A stretch of DNA of 64,000 bases. Origin: JAAFHB01 sp963677935. GTDB taxonomy: Bacteria; Bacteroidota; Bacteroidia; Bacteroidales; Prolixibacteraceae. The stretch covers positions 5,332,001-5,396,000 of the forward strand of contig CAXXEH010000003.1 in NCBI GenBank assembly GCA_963677935.2, in the 5' to 3' direction. Every line of letters begins with the position of its first letter. The stretch's first letter is position 1. The notes beneath the pieces were generated by a model. The model did not search any database and was not told where the DNA came from. It saw only the letters and a list, made by a program, of their open reading frames with translations. The position numbers and the translations under genes are program-made. Positions 8,976 to 16,862 of the stretch are shown one piece after another.

Positions 8976-9063
8976 GGGTATGACCACGCTGTTACGTAGT
9001 ATATACAGATTGGGATAAAAATAGTATCATACATTTTAGTTTAGAATTAACTTTCAGTTCAAA

Positions 9064-10167
9064 ATGCCCACACCCGGATCAGAACATAGCAGAATACCCT
9101 ACCTTTTTGAAAAGTACCTGAATGGGAAATGCTCCAACCAAGAGGCCAGGGAGATCGTGTCTATACTGGAAGATTCCGGAAACGATATTTCACTGATTAA
9201 TGAGGCCAGTACACGATGGCAATCGCTTAATTCCGGAGAATTTGAAGATTCACGTACTCTTGAAAACCAAGTGATAATGAGTCAGATACTTGACAGGCTT
9301 CATCATCGGATGCGCCTGTATGAGGAGGAGAAAGCAAAAAAGTTCTCAGTGACAAAGGTTTTCTCTCTTTTCTCAAAAGTGGCAGCGGTACTTATACTCC
9401 CTTTATTGGTTTATTCCATTTATTTAGCCTCACTTACAACCAAAACAGATCGTAATGCATTTATAAACAATCAGATGGAGTGGCACACTGTCAAGACACC
9501 TGCCGGAATGCAAACCGACTTCCTCCTTCCCGATGGTTCCCATGTTTGGTTGAACTCAGGATCGGTTTTAAAATATCCGACACACTTTGCCGGGGATAAA
9601 CGAGAGGTTGAGATGAGTGGCGAGGCCTTTTTTGACGTGGCTAAAGATGTTTCCCATCCCTTCATGGTAAATGCGGGGAAAATGAAAATCGAAGTAACAG
9701 GTACACGTTTCAATGTGATCAATTACACAGACGAATTGGTAACCGAATTGATTCTGGAATCGGGTCATGTTCGCCTGTTTTCCGGAAAATATGAAGAGAA
9801 CAAAACCCTTGCGAATATCAAACCAGGAGAACTTGCTGTTCTCGAAAATGCAAATAACCATTTAATAATCACTAATGTTGATGTCTCAAAATACACTGCC
9901 TGGAAGGATGGGGCCCTCATTTTCAGGGATGACCCTATGGATGAAGTGGTACGAAAATTAAACCGGTGGTTTAATGTAGAGATTATTCTTCAAAGCCCTG
10001 AATTGAAAAATTATGTATATACTGCTACCTACAGGGATGAGACACTACCTCAGATACTTGAGCTATTAAAGATTTCAGCACCAATAAAATATAGTATCGC
10101 AGATCGTAAAAGACTGCCCGATAACTCTTATGCAAAACGAAAAATATTAATAACCAGGAGAAACTAA
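9064..10167 (+). CDS. FecR-type anti-sigma factor, locus A
   Basis: A 367-residue inner-membrane regulator. The N-terminal cytoplasmic part (about 1-95, starting IPYLFEKYLNGKCSNQEA) is the anti-sigma domain. One membrane helix follows (about 100-125, VAAVLILPLLVYSIYLA). The periplasmic FecR domain shows the diagnostic segments TPAGMQTDFLLPDGSHVWLNSGS, GEAFFDVAKD and EVTGTRFNVINY. The last 70 residues (KLNRWFNVEIILQSPEL, FTATY-like TATYRDETLPQIL) form the DUF4974 domain common at the C-terminus of Bacteroidota FecR proteins. It should hold the ECF sigma until the SusC STN domain contacts its periplasmic domain. The start follows the sigma gene by 119 bases and the gene is codirectional with it. 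Confidence 0.93.
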   Translation: MPTPGSEHSRIPYLFEKYLNGKCSNQEAREIVSILEDSGNDISLINEASTRWQSLNSGEFEDSRTLENQVIMSQILDRLHHRMRLYEEEKAKKFSVTKVFSLFSKVAAVLILPLLVYSIYLASLTTKTDRNAFINNQMEWHTVKTPAGMQTDFLLPDGSHVWLNSGSVLKYPTHFAGDKREVEMSGEAFFDVAKDVSHPFMVNAGKMKIEVTGTRFNVINYTDELVTELILESGHVRLFSGKYEENKTLANIKPGELAVLENANNHLIITNVDVSKYTAWKDGALIFRDDPMDEVVRKLNRWFNVEIILQSPELKNYVYTATYRDETLPQILELLKISAPIKYSIADRKRLPDNSYAKRKILITRRN

Positions 10168-10173
10168 AAGCCT

Positions 10174-10206
10174 ATGGAGAAATCAACAAAACTGATCAGC
10201 TGTTGA
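10174..10206 (+). other. Possible short leader reading frame upstream of susC A
   Basis: ATG 10174 opens a ten-codon frame (MEKSTKLISC) ending with TGA four bases before the stem-loop. The surrounding GCCTATGG octamer (10170-10177) is repeated exactly at 36572-36579 in the equivalent place of locus B, where it opens a five-codon frame. The repeat suggests a functional site, but translation is unproven. Confidence 0.3.
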
Positions 10207-10304
10207 AAATCAAGGGAATGTTGTCGCATCCCCTTGAAATCACAATCCTTTTCATCTTAAAAGATAGAAAAGCTTTAATTTATTTTAGTGTAAATCAAAC
10301 ATTA
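10202..10304 (-). ncRNA. Candidate cis-antisense small RNA between fecR and susC, locus A
   Basis: A stem of TCAAGGG (10210-10216) and CCCTTGA (10231-10237) lies between fecR and susC. Read on the minus strand the stem is followed by TTTT (10209-10206), as in an intrinsic terminator; read on the plus strand no T-run follows. A minus-strand TAATGTTTG (10304-10296), close to the TAnnTTTG -7 box, lies about 60 bases upstream, which would give an RNA of roughly 85 nt complementary to the susC leader. Bacteroides loci with ECF/anti-sigma control are known to encode such antisense RNAs at this position (DonS type). The same arrangement occurs in locus B. Boundaries are approximate and inferred. Confidence 0.4.
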
Positions 10305-10311
10305 CAAAATT

Positions 10312-13300
10312 ATGAAATTAAATCGAACCAACAATCGACCCACTATAAAAAGCCGGGTCGGTAAAATCTTTGTAGTTATGCGTATTACCTTATTCCTGAT
10401 AATTTTAAGTGTGTACCAGCTATTCGCAGTTGATTCCTATTCACAAACAACCAGAATCAACCTTAAGGTATCCAATGAATCTGTAAAAAATGTTTTAGCT
10501 GAAATCCAGAATCAGTCAGAATTTTCATTTATGTTTAACAGCACGATCATCGATGTTGAACGAAAGGTCGATATATTGGCTGAAAATGAGAAGATTAGCG
10601 ATGTTCTCGGTAAGCTTTTCTCCAGTACTGATGTAGCCTATACTGTAGTTGACCGGCAGATTGTTCTGTTCTCAACTAAAATATTGGCAAATCAACAGTC
10701 TACAATTAACATTACCGGGAAAGTGACAGATCCATCCGGGGCGCCGATTCCTGGTGTTACTGTAGTAGCGAAAGGAACGACCAATGGGGTAACCACCTCA
10801 AATAATGGCACGTTTTCTCTCGTTTTGCCAAATGATACAAAAGCACTTATCTTTTCGTTTGTTGGAATGAAAACCCAGGAAATCAGTATTGGTTCAAAGG
10901 TATACCTGGATGTGGTGATGGAAGAGGAGTCAATTGGTGTGAGTGAAGTAGTGATCACTGCTTTGGGCATTGGAAGGCAAAAACGAAGTTTGTCGTATGC
11001 CACTGAGCAGGTAAAGATGGACGCTGTTACTACGTCTAAAAGCGTTAACCTGGGCGAATCATTGGCTGGGAAACTGGCAGGAGTTCAAATCACCTCTTCT
11101 TCAGGAACAACAGGTGTTGGCGGCGACACTCGTATTATTATCAGGGGCGATCGTTCGATTGGAAGGAACAATCAACCATTGATAGTCGTTGATGGTATCC
11201 CTTATTCAAATTCAGGAGCAGGACTCTCATCAATTAATAGTGATGATGTTGAAAGCATTAACGTATTAAAAGGACCATCGGCTGCTGCTCTCTATGGCTC
11301 AAGCGCCAACAACGGTGTAATTGTAATTACCACCAAAAAAGGGAAAGCAGGGGTCAGCCAAATTGAATTTAATTCTGTCTCGAGTATGGATGCTCCTTAT
11401 CTCTACCCGGAATTCCAGAATGAATATGCCCAGGGATTAAGTGGTCTCTATGTAAATGAGGAGATGAATAGTTGGGGTCCCCGAATTTCAGGACAAACTG
11501 TAAAAAACTGGACCGGTGAAGATATTCAATTAAAAGCACAACCAAACAATTTTAAAGATCCCTTTAATACTGGTTATAATGCAACAAACTCCATCTCGTA
11601 TAGTGCAGGAAACGAAAAACTTACAGGATATCTTTCATATAGCAATACCTCTGCCAGGGGTGTTGTCGAAAACAATAAAATTAACCGGGATAATTTCAAT
11701 TTAAGACTGACCTCAGAAGTGGTAAAAAAATTGAAAATTGATTTCAAAATGACTTATCATTTCCTTAAGTCCAACAATTCCCCAACGACTGGTGATGATA
11801 TGTTTAGTCCAATGTCGCAATTGATCCGTATGCCCCGTACCATCCGTACTCAGGATATTGAAAACTACTATTATTATGATGCTAATTTCTCCAAAAAGCA
11901 AACAACATGGGTTCCCGGATCTACAAAAGTAATCAATCCGTACTGGTCAATCCATGCACGTGAGAATCCCTATAACAGTAGCAATTTAAGTGCAATATGT
12001 TCGTTGCGATACGATTTCACCAGCTGGATCTATTTGCAGCTACGTGGCAACCTGAATGTTTACAGTTACGACTCGGAAGAGAAATTGTGGTGGGACACTG
12101 CATATATACGATATGGGAAAGGTGGTTATGATACTGGATTTGGTAAGACCCGCAAAAAAACCGGAGATTTATTGTTGGGAATCGATAAAGATATTAATGA
12201 GGATTTCCATTTTGGATTCAACCTGGGAGCTGAAATAAATGACACCTACGGAAGAAGTATGTTTTCCTCTTCAGGAGGCGACGGTCTGAAGACTGAAAAC
12301 AAATTTTCACTGGTTTACGGGATTACACCCACTACTCAGGATGCAGAATACCGGATTCAAAAACAATCGGTTTATGGTACTGGCCAACTTGTTTTCCGCA
12401 ATATGATTTTCTTGGATGTTACTGCCCGTAACGATTGGAGTTCGACATTGCCCAAGCCATACCGTTATTTTTATCCTTCGGTCGGTTTAACGGGGATAGT
12501 TTCTGATATGATAAAAATGCCCACTGCAATTTCGTTTGCCAAAGTAAGGGCTTCCTATGCACAGGTAGGCAATGATGCAGGATTCTCACAAATATTTCAG
12601 ACATTCAGTGCTGTAGCAAGCGGACCGGTAGGAATGATTAAGCTTGGCAATAGTAAAGTCGCAACGGATCTGATCCCTGAAAAAACAAAATCCTGGGAGG
12701 CAGGCGCCGAAATTAAGTTCTTCAAAAATCGCTTTGGCTTAGATTTTACTTACTACAAATCAAACACATTCAATCAGTTGCTAAGTGTAAATACTCCTTC
12801 CGGCACTGGTTACTCTTCAGCAATGATTAATTGCGGAAATATTCAGAATACCGGTTTTGAATTGATGGTTTCTGCAACTCCCCTTAAAACAAACAATTTT
12901 ACCTGGGATATTTACGGGCACTTTTCCAAAAATACCAACAAGGTAATTGAACTTGCAAAAACGCTTAAAGAATATGATTTGGGCACCCCTAAAAATGTAG
13001 TGGGAACAGTAAAGGTGATTGAAGGGCAACCTTACGGCGAGGTTTATGCTAGAGGTTTTCAGAAGGATGCGAAGGGGAACGTGATTGTTGCAAGTAATGG
13101 GATACCCAAAGTCACTTCTGATCCTGATGCCGAATATATGGGAAATATGAACTATGACTGGAGAAGCGGTTTAACCAACTCGTTTTCCTATAAAAACTGG
13201 AATTTGAATTTTTTAGTCGACCTGAACTATGGTGGTGTACGTCAGTCGGGAACCGAAGCTAATCTTCTGTTATACGGCAATGGGAATGCGTCACTTTACG

Positions 13301-13668
13301 GGCGCGATGGATTTGTATTTCCGGGGGTAAAAGAAGATGGATCTGTTAATAATGTTTCCGTGAAAGCTCAGGATTATGCCTTTGTTATTGCAGGCAGAGG
13401 CACAGCTGCAGTAGGTGAATTGTTCAATCACGATGCAACAAATTCCCGGTTAAGGGAACTAAGTTTAGGTTACACATTTAAGGTTAACCGGTTTGTGAAA
13501 GATTTACGTTTGTCGCTTGTCGGACGAAACTTATTCTTTTTCTACAATGGTTGCAAATGGTTTGACCCCGATGTAACATCTGATCCAACCCTGAATGGGC
13601 AAGGGGGCGAAAACTCATTTTTGCCCTGTTCCAGAACTCTGGGTTTTAATCTTAAGGTAACATTGTAA
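10312..13668 (+). CDS. SusC-like TonB-dependent transporter with STN signalling domain, locus A
   Basis: An 1118-residue outer-membrane receptor. After a long signal peptide (to SYSQ, about residue 45) comes the secretin/TonB N-terminal (STN) domain (about 55-110, SVKNVLAEIQNQSEFSFMFN), which signals to FecR. Next is a carboxypeptidase-regulatory-like domain (about 130-205, GKVTDPSGAPIPGVTVVAKG) and the plug (about 215-340, with LAGKLAGVQITSSSG, RGDRSIGRNNQPLIVVDGI and LKGPSAAALYGSSANNGVIVITTKKG). The rest is the 22-strand barrel ending in a typical hydrophobic terminal strand (GFNLKVTL). With the SusD partner 19 bases downstream it should import oligosaccharides in a TonB-dependent, pedal-bin manner. 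The length is normal. The glycan specificity cannot be read from the sequence. Confidence 0.95.
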   Translation: MKLNRTNNRPTIKSRVGKIFVVMRITLFLIILSVYQLFAVDSYSQTTRINLKVSNESVKNVLAEIQNQSEFSFMFNSTIIDVERKVDILAENEKISDVLGKLFSSTDVAYTVVDRQIVLFSTKILANQQSTINITGKVTDPSGAPIPGVTVVAKGTTNGVTTSNNGTFSLVLPNDTKALIFSFVGMKTQEISIGSKVYLDVVMEEESIGVSEVVITALGIGRQKRSLSYATEQVKMDAVTTSKSVNLGESLAGKLAGVQITSSSGTTGVGGDTRIIIRGDRSIGRNNQPLIVVDGIPYSNSGAGLSSINSDDVESINVLKGPSAAALYGSSANNGVIVITTKKGKAGVSQIEFNSVSSMDAPYLYPEFQNEYAQGLSGLYVNEEMNSWGPRISGQTVKNWTGEDIQLKAQPNNFKDPFNTGYNATNSISYSAGNEKLTGYLSYSNTSARGVVENNKINRDNFNLRLTSEVVKKLKIDFKMTYHFLKSNNSPTTGDDMFSPMSQLIRMPRTIRTQDIENYYYYDANFSKKQTTWVPGSTKVINPYWSIHARENPYNSSNLSAICSLRYDFTSWIYLQLRGNLNVYSYDSEEKLWWDTAYIRYGKGGYDTGFGKTRKKTGDLLLGIDKDINEDFHFGFNLGAEINDTYGRSMFSSSGGDGLKTENKFSLVYGITPTTQDAEYRIQKQSVYGTGQLVFRNMIFLDVTARNDWSSTLPKPYRYFYPSVGLTGIVSDMIKMPTAISFAKVRASYAQVGNDAGFSQIFQTFSAVASGPVGMIKLGNSKVATDLIPEKTKSWEAGAEIKFFKNRFGLDFTYYKSNTFNQLLSVNTPSGTGYSSAMINCGNIQNTGFELMVSATPLKTNNFTWDIYGHFSKNTNKVIELAKTLKEYDLGTPKNVVGTVKVIEGQPYGEVYARGFQKDAKGNVIVASNGIPKVTSDPDAEYMGNMNYDWRSGLTNSFSYKNWNLNFLVDLNYGGVRQSGTEANLLLYGNGNASLYGRDGFVFPGVKEDGSVNNVSVKAQDYAFVIAGRGTAAVGELFNHDATNSRLRELSLGYTFKVNRFVKDLRLSLVGRNLFFFYNGCKWFDPDVTSDPTLNGQGGENSFLPCSRTLGFNLKVTL

Positions 13669-13687
13669 ACTTCAAAATCAGAACATA

Positions 13688-15352
13688 ATGAAACCAAATA
13701 TTCAGATGAAAATTTCAAGAATAAGTAAGATAATTTGTTTATTGACCTTCTTCTCGATTGCAGGTACAATTTCGTGTACCGATAAATTTGATGAGTTCAA
13801 TACGGATAAATCACAGATGATGGAAGTCGGGACCAAGGAACTGGCAGGACTTTTCTCTCAGGCGCTTACCGAAGGAAGTCATTGGCAAATGGCCGGGCTG
13901 GCCCAAAAATTCTTCGCCACTACTCCAATGCATTTAAGTGGTTATACGGTTTGTGGCGATTATACCCGCGAGTTGAATGTCATCTCCTCGGGTGCCGCTC
14001 ATGACCAAACCTATCAGCGGGCTTACACTTATATGTACAAGCATCTTCAGATCATCCTTAATAAAACAAAGGATGAAATGCCTGTGCAATATGCAGTAGC
14101 CTTGATTTGGAAAGTTCATGTGTTCCATCGTCAAACCGATATTTGGGGACCAATCCCCTATTCTGAAGCCGGAGCATCTCAGGATGTGATCCATTTTGAC
14201 AAACAAAAGAACATTTATTATCAAATGTTTGATGAATTACGCGCAGCTGCTGCTGTTTTGGAAGCCGAAATAGCCAAAAATCCCAATGCTAATGCCTTTG
14301 GATTAGGTGACATGATTTGGGACGGGAAAGTTGAAAAATGGCTCCGTTTCTGTAATACCATGCGCTTACGTTTGGCTTGCCGTATTTCGAATATTGAGCC
14401 GGAAAAAGCCAAAAAGGAAGCTGAAGATGCCGTAAAGGGAATAATGATGGAAACAAATGCAGATGACGGATTGTATAAAACAACATCACTCACCGGTTCT
14501 TCCGGTTACGGACATGGTATGTGCCAGATGGTACAATACCTGACCGATTTTATGAGTACCAGCATGGAAAGTTATATGAAAGGATACAATGATCCTCGAA
14601 TGCCTGAGTTTTGGAATCCTGTACAAAATCGCAGCGACATACTTAATGACTATAAAAGCAATATTGGCGGTTACCATGGTGCTACCAGTGGCGCACCTTC
14701 TTCAATTGGTGTTACCGGTATTTTGAGAGCACACTCTTTATATGGTCCACGGTTTGCCGACGGAAACCAACGAAAAACCCCGATTAATGTTGTAAACGCA
14801 TCCGAGACATGGTTTTTAAAAGCTGAAGGAGCCTGGAAGGGCTGGAACATGGGAGGAAATGCCAAAACATTCTATGATAAAGGGATTGAGATATCGCTCA
14901 AACAATGGGTACCAACCATTAGTGCCAGTGCTGTAACAAGTTTTATTAACAGTACGAACGTCCCGACAGCTCCTAACAATGCCCCTTATTTCGATCCGCC
15001 TGTATCAACGGCTCCTGTACAATTTGCTTCAGAAAAAACACTACAATATGAGCAGATCATGATCCAGAAATGGCTTGCCCTGTTCCCTATCAGTGTGGAA
15101 GCATATGCCGAGTTCAGAAGGACAAGGCTGCCAAAATTATATGCTAAAAAGAGTTCATTGAATGCCAACATAGATCCTTCTGTCGGACAGATCATCACCA
15201 GACATGTGTTCCCCGATTGCGAGCGGACTACCCAGCCAGATGAAGTTAATCGGTCAGCAAAAGAAGACCTGGGCGGCAATCCAGACCTGGAAAATACCCC
15301 ATTATGGTGGGATATCAATAAAAACGGAAACGTTTCGCCAGGAAAATATTGA
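13688..15352 (+). CDS. SusD/RagB-family surface glycan-binding lipoprotein, locus A
   Basis: A 554-residue lipoprotein that caps the SusC barrel and captures oligosaccharides. The lipobox is GTISC (Cys about residue 30), followed by TDKFDEFNTDKSQM; the F-[D/E]-E-x-N-T-D start is typical of the SusD-like subgroup with an FDEINTDP-like opening rather than classical SusD. Tetratricopeptide-like helices follow (YQRAYTYMYKHLQIIL, YAVALIWKVHVFHRQTDIWGPIPYSEA). The C-terminal part contains WFLKAEGAWKGW and the EYAEFRRTRLPKL-like segment AYAEFRRTRLPKLY, both characteristic of the superfamily. The gene is followed directly by a strong intrinsic terminator, which separates the highly expressed susCD unit from the downstream enzymes. 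Confidence 0.92.
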   Translation: MKPNIQMKISRISKIICLLTFFSIAGTISCTDKFDEFNTDKSQMMEVGTKELAGLFSQALTEGSHWQMAGLAQKFFATTPMHLSGYTVCGDYTRELNVISSGAAHDQTYQRAYTYMYKHLQIILNKTKDEMPVQYAVALIWKVHVFHRQTDIWGPIPYSEAGASQDVIHFDKQKNIYYQMFDELRAAAAVLEAEIAKNPNANAFGLGDMIWDGKVEKWLRFCNTMRLRLACRISNIEPEKAKKEAEDAVKGIMMETNADDGLYKTTSLTGSSGYGHGMCQMVQYLTDFMSTSMESYMKGYNDPRMPEFWNPVQNRSDILNDYKSNIGGYHGATSGAPSSIGVTGILRAHSLYGPRFADGNQRKTPINVVNASETWFLKAEGAWKGWNMGGNAKTFYDKGIEISLKQWVPTISASAVTSFINSTNVPTAPNNAPYFDPPVSTAPVQFASEKTLQYEQIMIQKWLALFPISVEAYAEFRRTRLPKLYAKKSSLNANIDPSVGQIITRHVFPDCERTTQPDEVNRSAKEDLGGNPDLENTPLWWDINKNGNVSPGKY

Positions 15353-15370
15353 TTGTGATTTTTCGAATAT

Positions 15371-15421
15371 AACAGAATGGTGGGATATAATACATACTTA
15401 ATTCCTCCATTCTGTTTTTTT
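15371..15421 (+). terminator. Intrinsic terminator after susCD of locus A
   Basis: AACAGAATGG (15371-15380) pairs perfectly with CCATTCTGTT (15407-15416), and a run of seven T residues (15415-15421) follows on the plus strand. It lies 18 bases after the susD stop, so it should end or attenuate the susCD message before the enzyme genes. Confidence 0.85.
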
Positions 15422-15434
15422 AATAATTGAAATC

Positions 15435-16796
15435 ATGAACAGACGAAATTTTCTTACCACTTCAGGGCTTTTAACAGGATCAGCTTATCTTGAGGCTTCA
15501 ACCGGGATAAATGGCCAAATTATCAAACAAACAAAGAGTGAGAAAAAATGGCGTTTGGCTATGGTCGGTACAGGAGCTCGCGGAACATCTATGTGGGGAA
15601 AAGACGTTTTAAATTCTTATTCCGACTTTGTTGAATTTGTTGGCCTTTGCGACATTAATGAAGGCCGGGTGAAACTGGCTAAGGAAATTATCAAAGCCAA
15701 TTGCCCTGTTTATACCGATTTTGAAAAAATGATGAGGGAAACCAAACCCGACGCATTAATTGTAACAACAGTTGATGCAACTCATCACAATTTTATCGTC
15801 CGTGCTTTGGAACTGGGTGTTTATCCAATTTCGGAGAAACCCATGAGCACCGAAGCCTTAAAAATTCAACAAATATTGGATGCGGAAAAACGGACCGGAG
15901 GAAATTGCCGGGTTACCTTTAATTTAAGGTATTCACCGCTTTGTGTTAAAATATGGCAACTATTACGTGATGACACAATTGGAAAGCTTACATCTGTTGA
16001 TTTGCACTGGTATCTGGATACTTCTCACGGCGCTGAATATTTTCGGCGCTGGCACCGGTTGGTCGAAAAAAGCGGTTCGCTATGGGTGCACAAGGCAAGC
16101 CACCATTTTGATTTATTGAACTGGTGGATTGACAGCGATCCTGAAGAGGTATTTGCGCTGGGAGGTTTGGAACATTACGGGAAAAACGGACCTTATCACG
16201 CCGTCAATTGCCGAACCTGCACTCATATTGATCAATGTAAATTCTACATGGATATTCTGAAGAAAGAAGACCTTAAACGAATGTATGTTGATAATGAAAA
16301 ATACGATGGTTATTTGCGTGATGGATGTGTATTTAAAGATGATATTAATATTGACGACACCATGGCGGCAACCATTAAATATGCCAACGGAGTTAGGGTT
16401 GCTTATTCATTAACAACCTATTCCCCTTACGAAGGATTCAGGGTTTCTTTTAATGGCACAAATGGGAAAATAGATACGTGGGTACAGTCCTCAAACCGGA
16501 CGAACGATGCCGACTATGATGAGATTGTAATATGCAACAATTTTGGAAAGCGCCGCTATGTTCAAATTCCGTTTGGAACATCAGGGCACTGGGGAGCCGA
16601 CGGACCTTTGAAAGACCAGGTATTTCTCCCAAGTATTCCCGATCCAAATCAACAATGCGCTGGAAGCCGCGACGGTGCATTTGCCTGTTTGATTGGCATT
16701 GCCGCCCGCCAAAGTATTGCGACGGGCAATGTGGTCAAAACTGCTGATTTAACAACGCTAAAACCTAAAGCCAAAAAGGAATACAAACGGGTGTAA
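15435..16796 (+). CDS. Gfo/Idh/MocA-family oxidoreductase with Tat-type signal and Cys cluster
   Basis: A 453-residue NAD(P)-dependent oxidoreductase-like protein. It starts MNRRNFLTTSG, a twin-arginine-type signal, so export folded with cofactor is likely. The Rossmann motif VGTGARGTS (about residues 43-51) and the SEKPMS segment, equivalent to the catalytic EKP, are present. The C-terminal alpha/beta domain has HKASHHFDLLNWW. An insertion carries NCRTCTHIDQCKFYM and a later GC (DGCVFKD), a CxxC-x5-C cluster that may bind a metal. This Cys-bearing subgroup recurs in Bacteroidota and Planctomycetota sugar loci, but its reactions are mostly unknown: sugar oxidation or an NAD-dependent glycosidase mechanism are both possible. 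It is the first gene after the susCD terminator. Confidence 0.85.
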   Translation: MNRRNFLTTSGLLTGSAYLEASTGINGQIIKQTKSEKKWRLAMVGTGARGTSMWGKDVLNSYSDFVEFVGLCDINEGRVKLAKEIIKANCPVYTDFEKMMRETKPDALIVTTVDATHHNFIVRALELGVYPISEKPMSTEALKIQQILDAEKRTGGNCRVTFNLRYSPLCVKIWQLLRDDTIGKLTSVDLHWYLDTSHGAEYFRRWHRLVEKSGSLWVHKASHHFDLLNWWIDSDPEEVFALGGLEHYGKNGPYHAVNCRTCTHIDQCKFYMDILKKEDLKRMYVDNEKYDGYLRDGCVFKDDINIDDTMAATIKYANGVRVAYSLTTYSPYEGFRVSFNGTNGKIDTWVQSSNRTNDADYDEIVICNNFGKRRYVQIPFGTSGHWGADGPLKDQVFLPSIPDPNQQCAGSRDGAFACLIGIAARQSIATGNVVKTADLTTLKPKAKKEYKRV

Positions 16797-16862
16797 TCTT
16801 TAGCATACTAAAAAAAGTGAATTCATCAGAACAATCCTGAAACATAGAAACTAATTGAACTT

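Noticed and set aside
8962..8978. Intrinsic terminator between the sigma and fecR genes
   Set aside because: The GC stem is not followed by a T-run on the plus strand; the T-rich tract precedes it.
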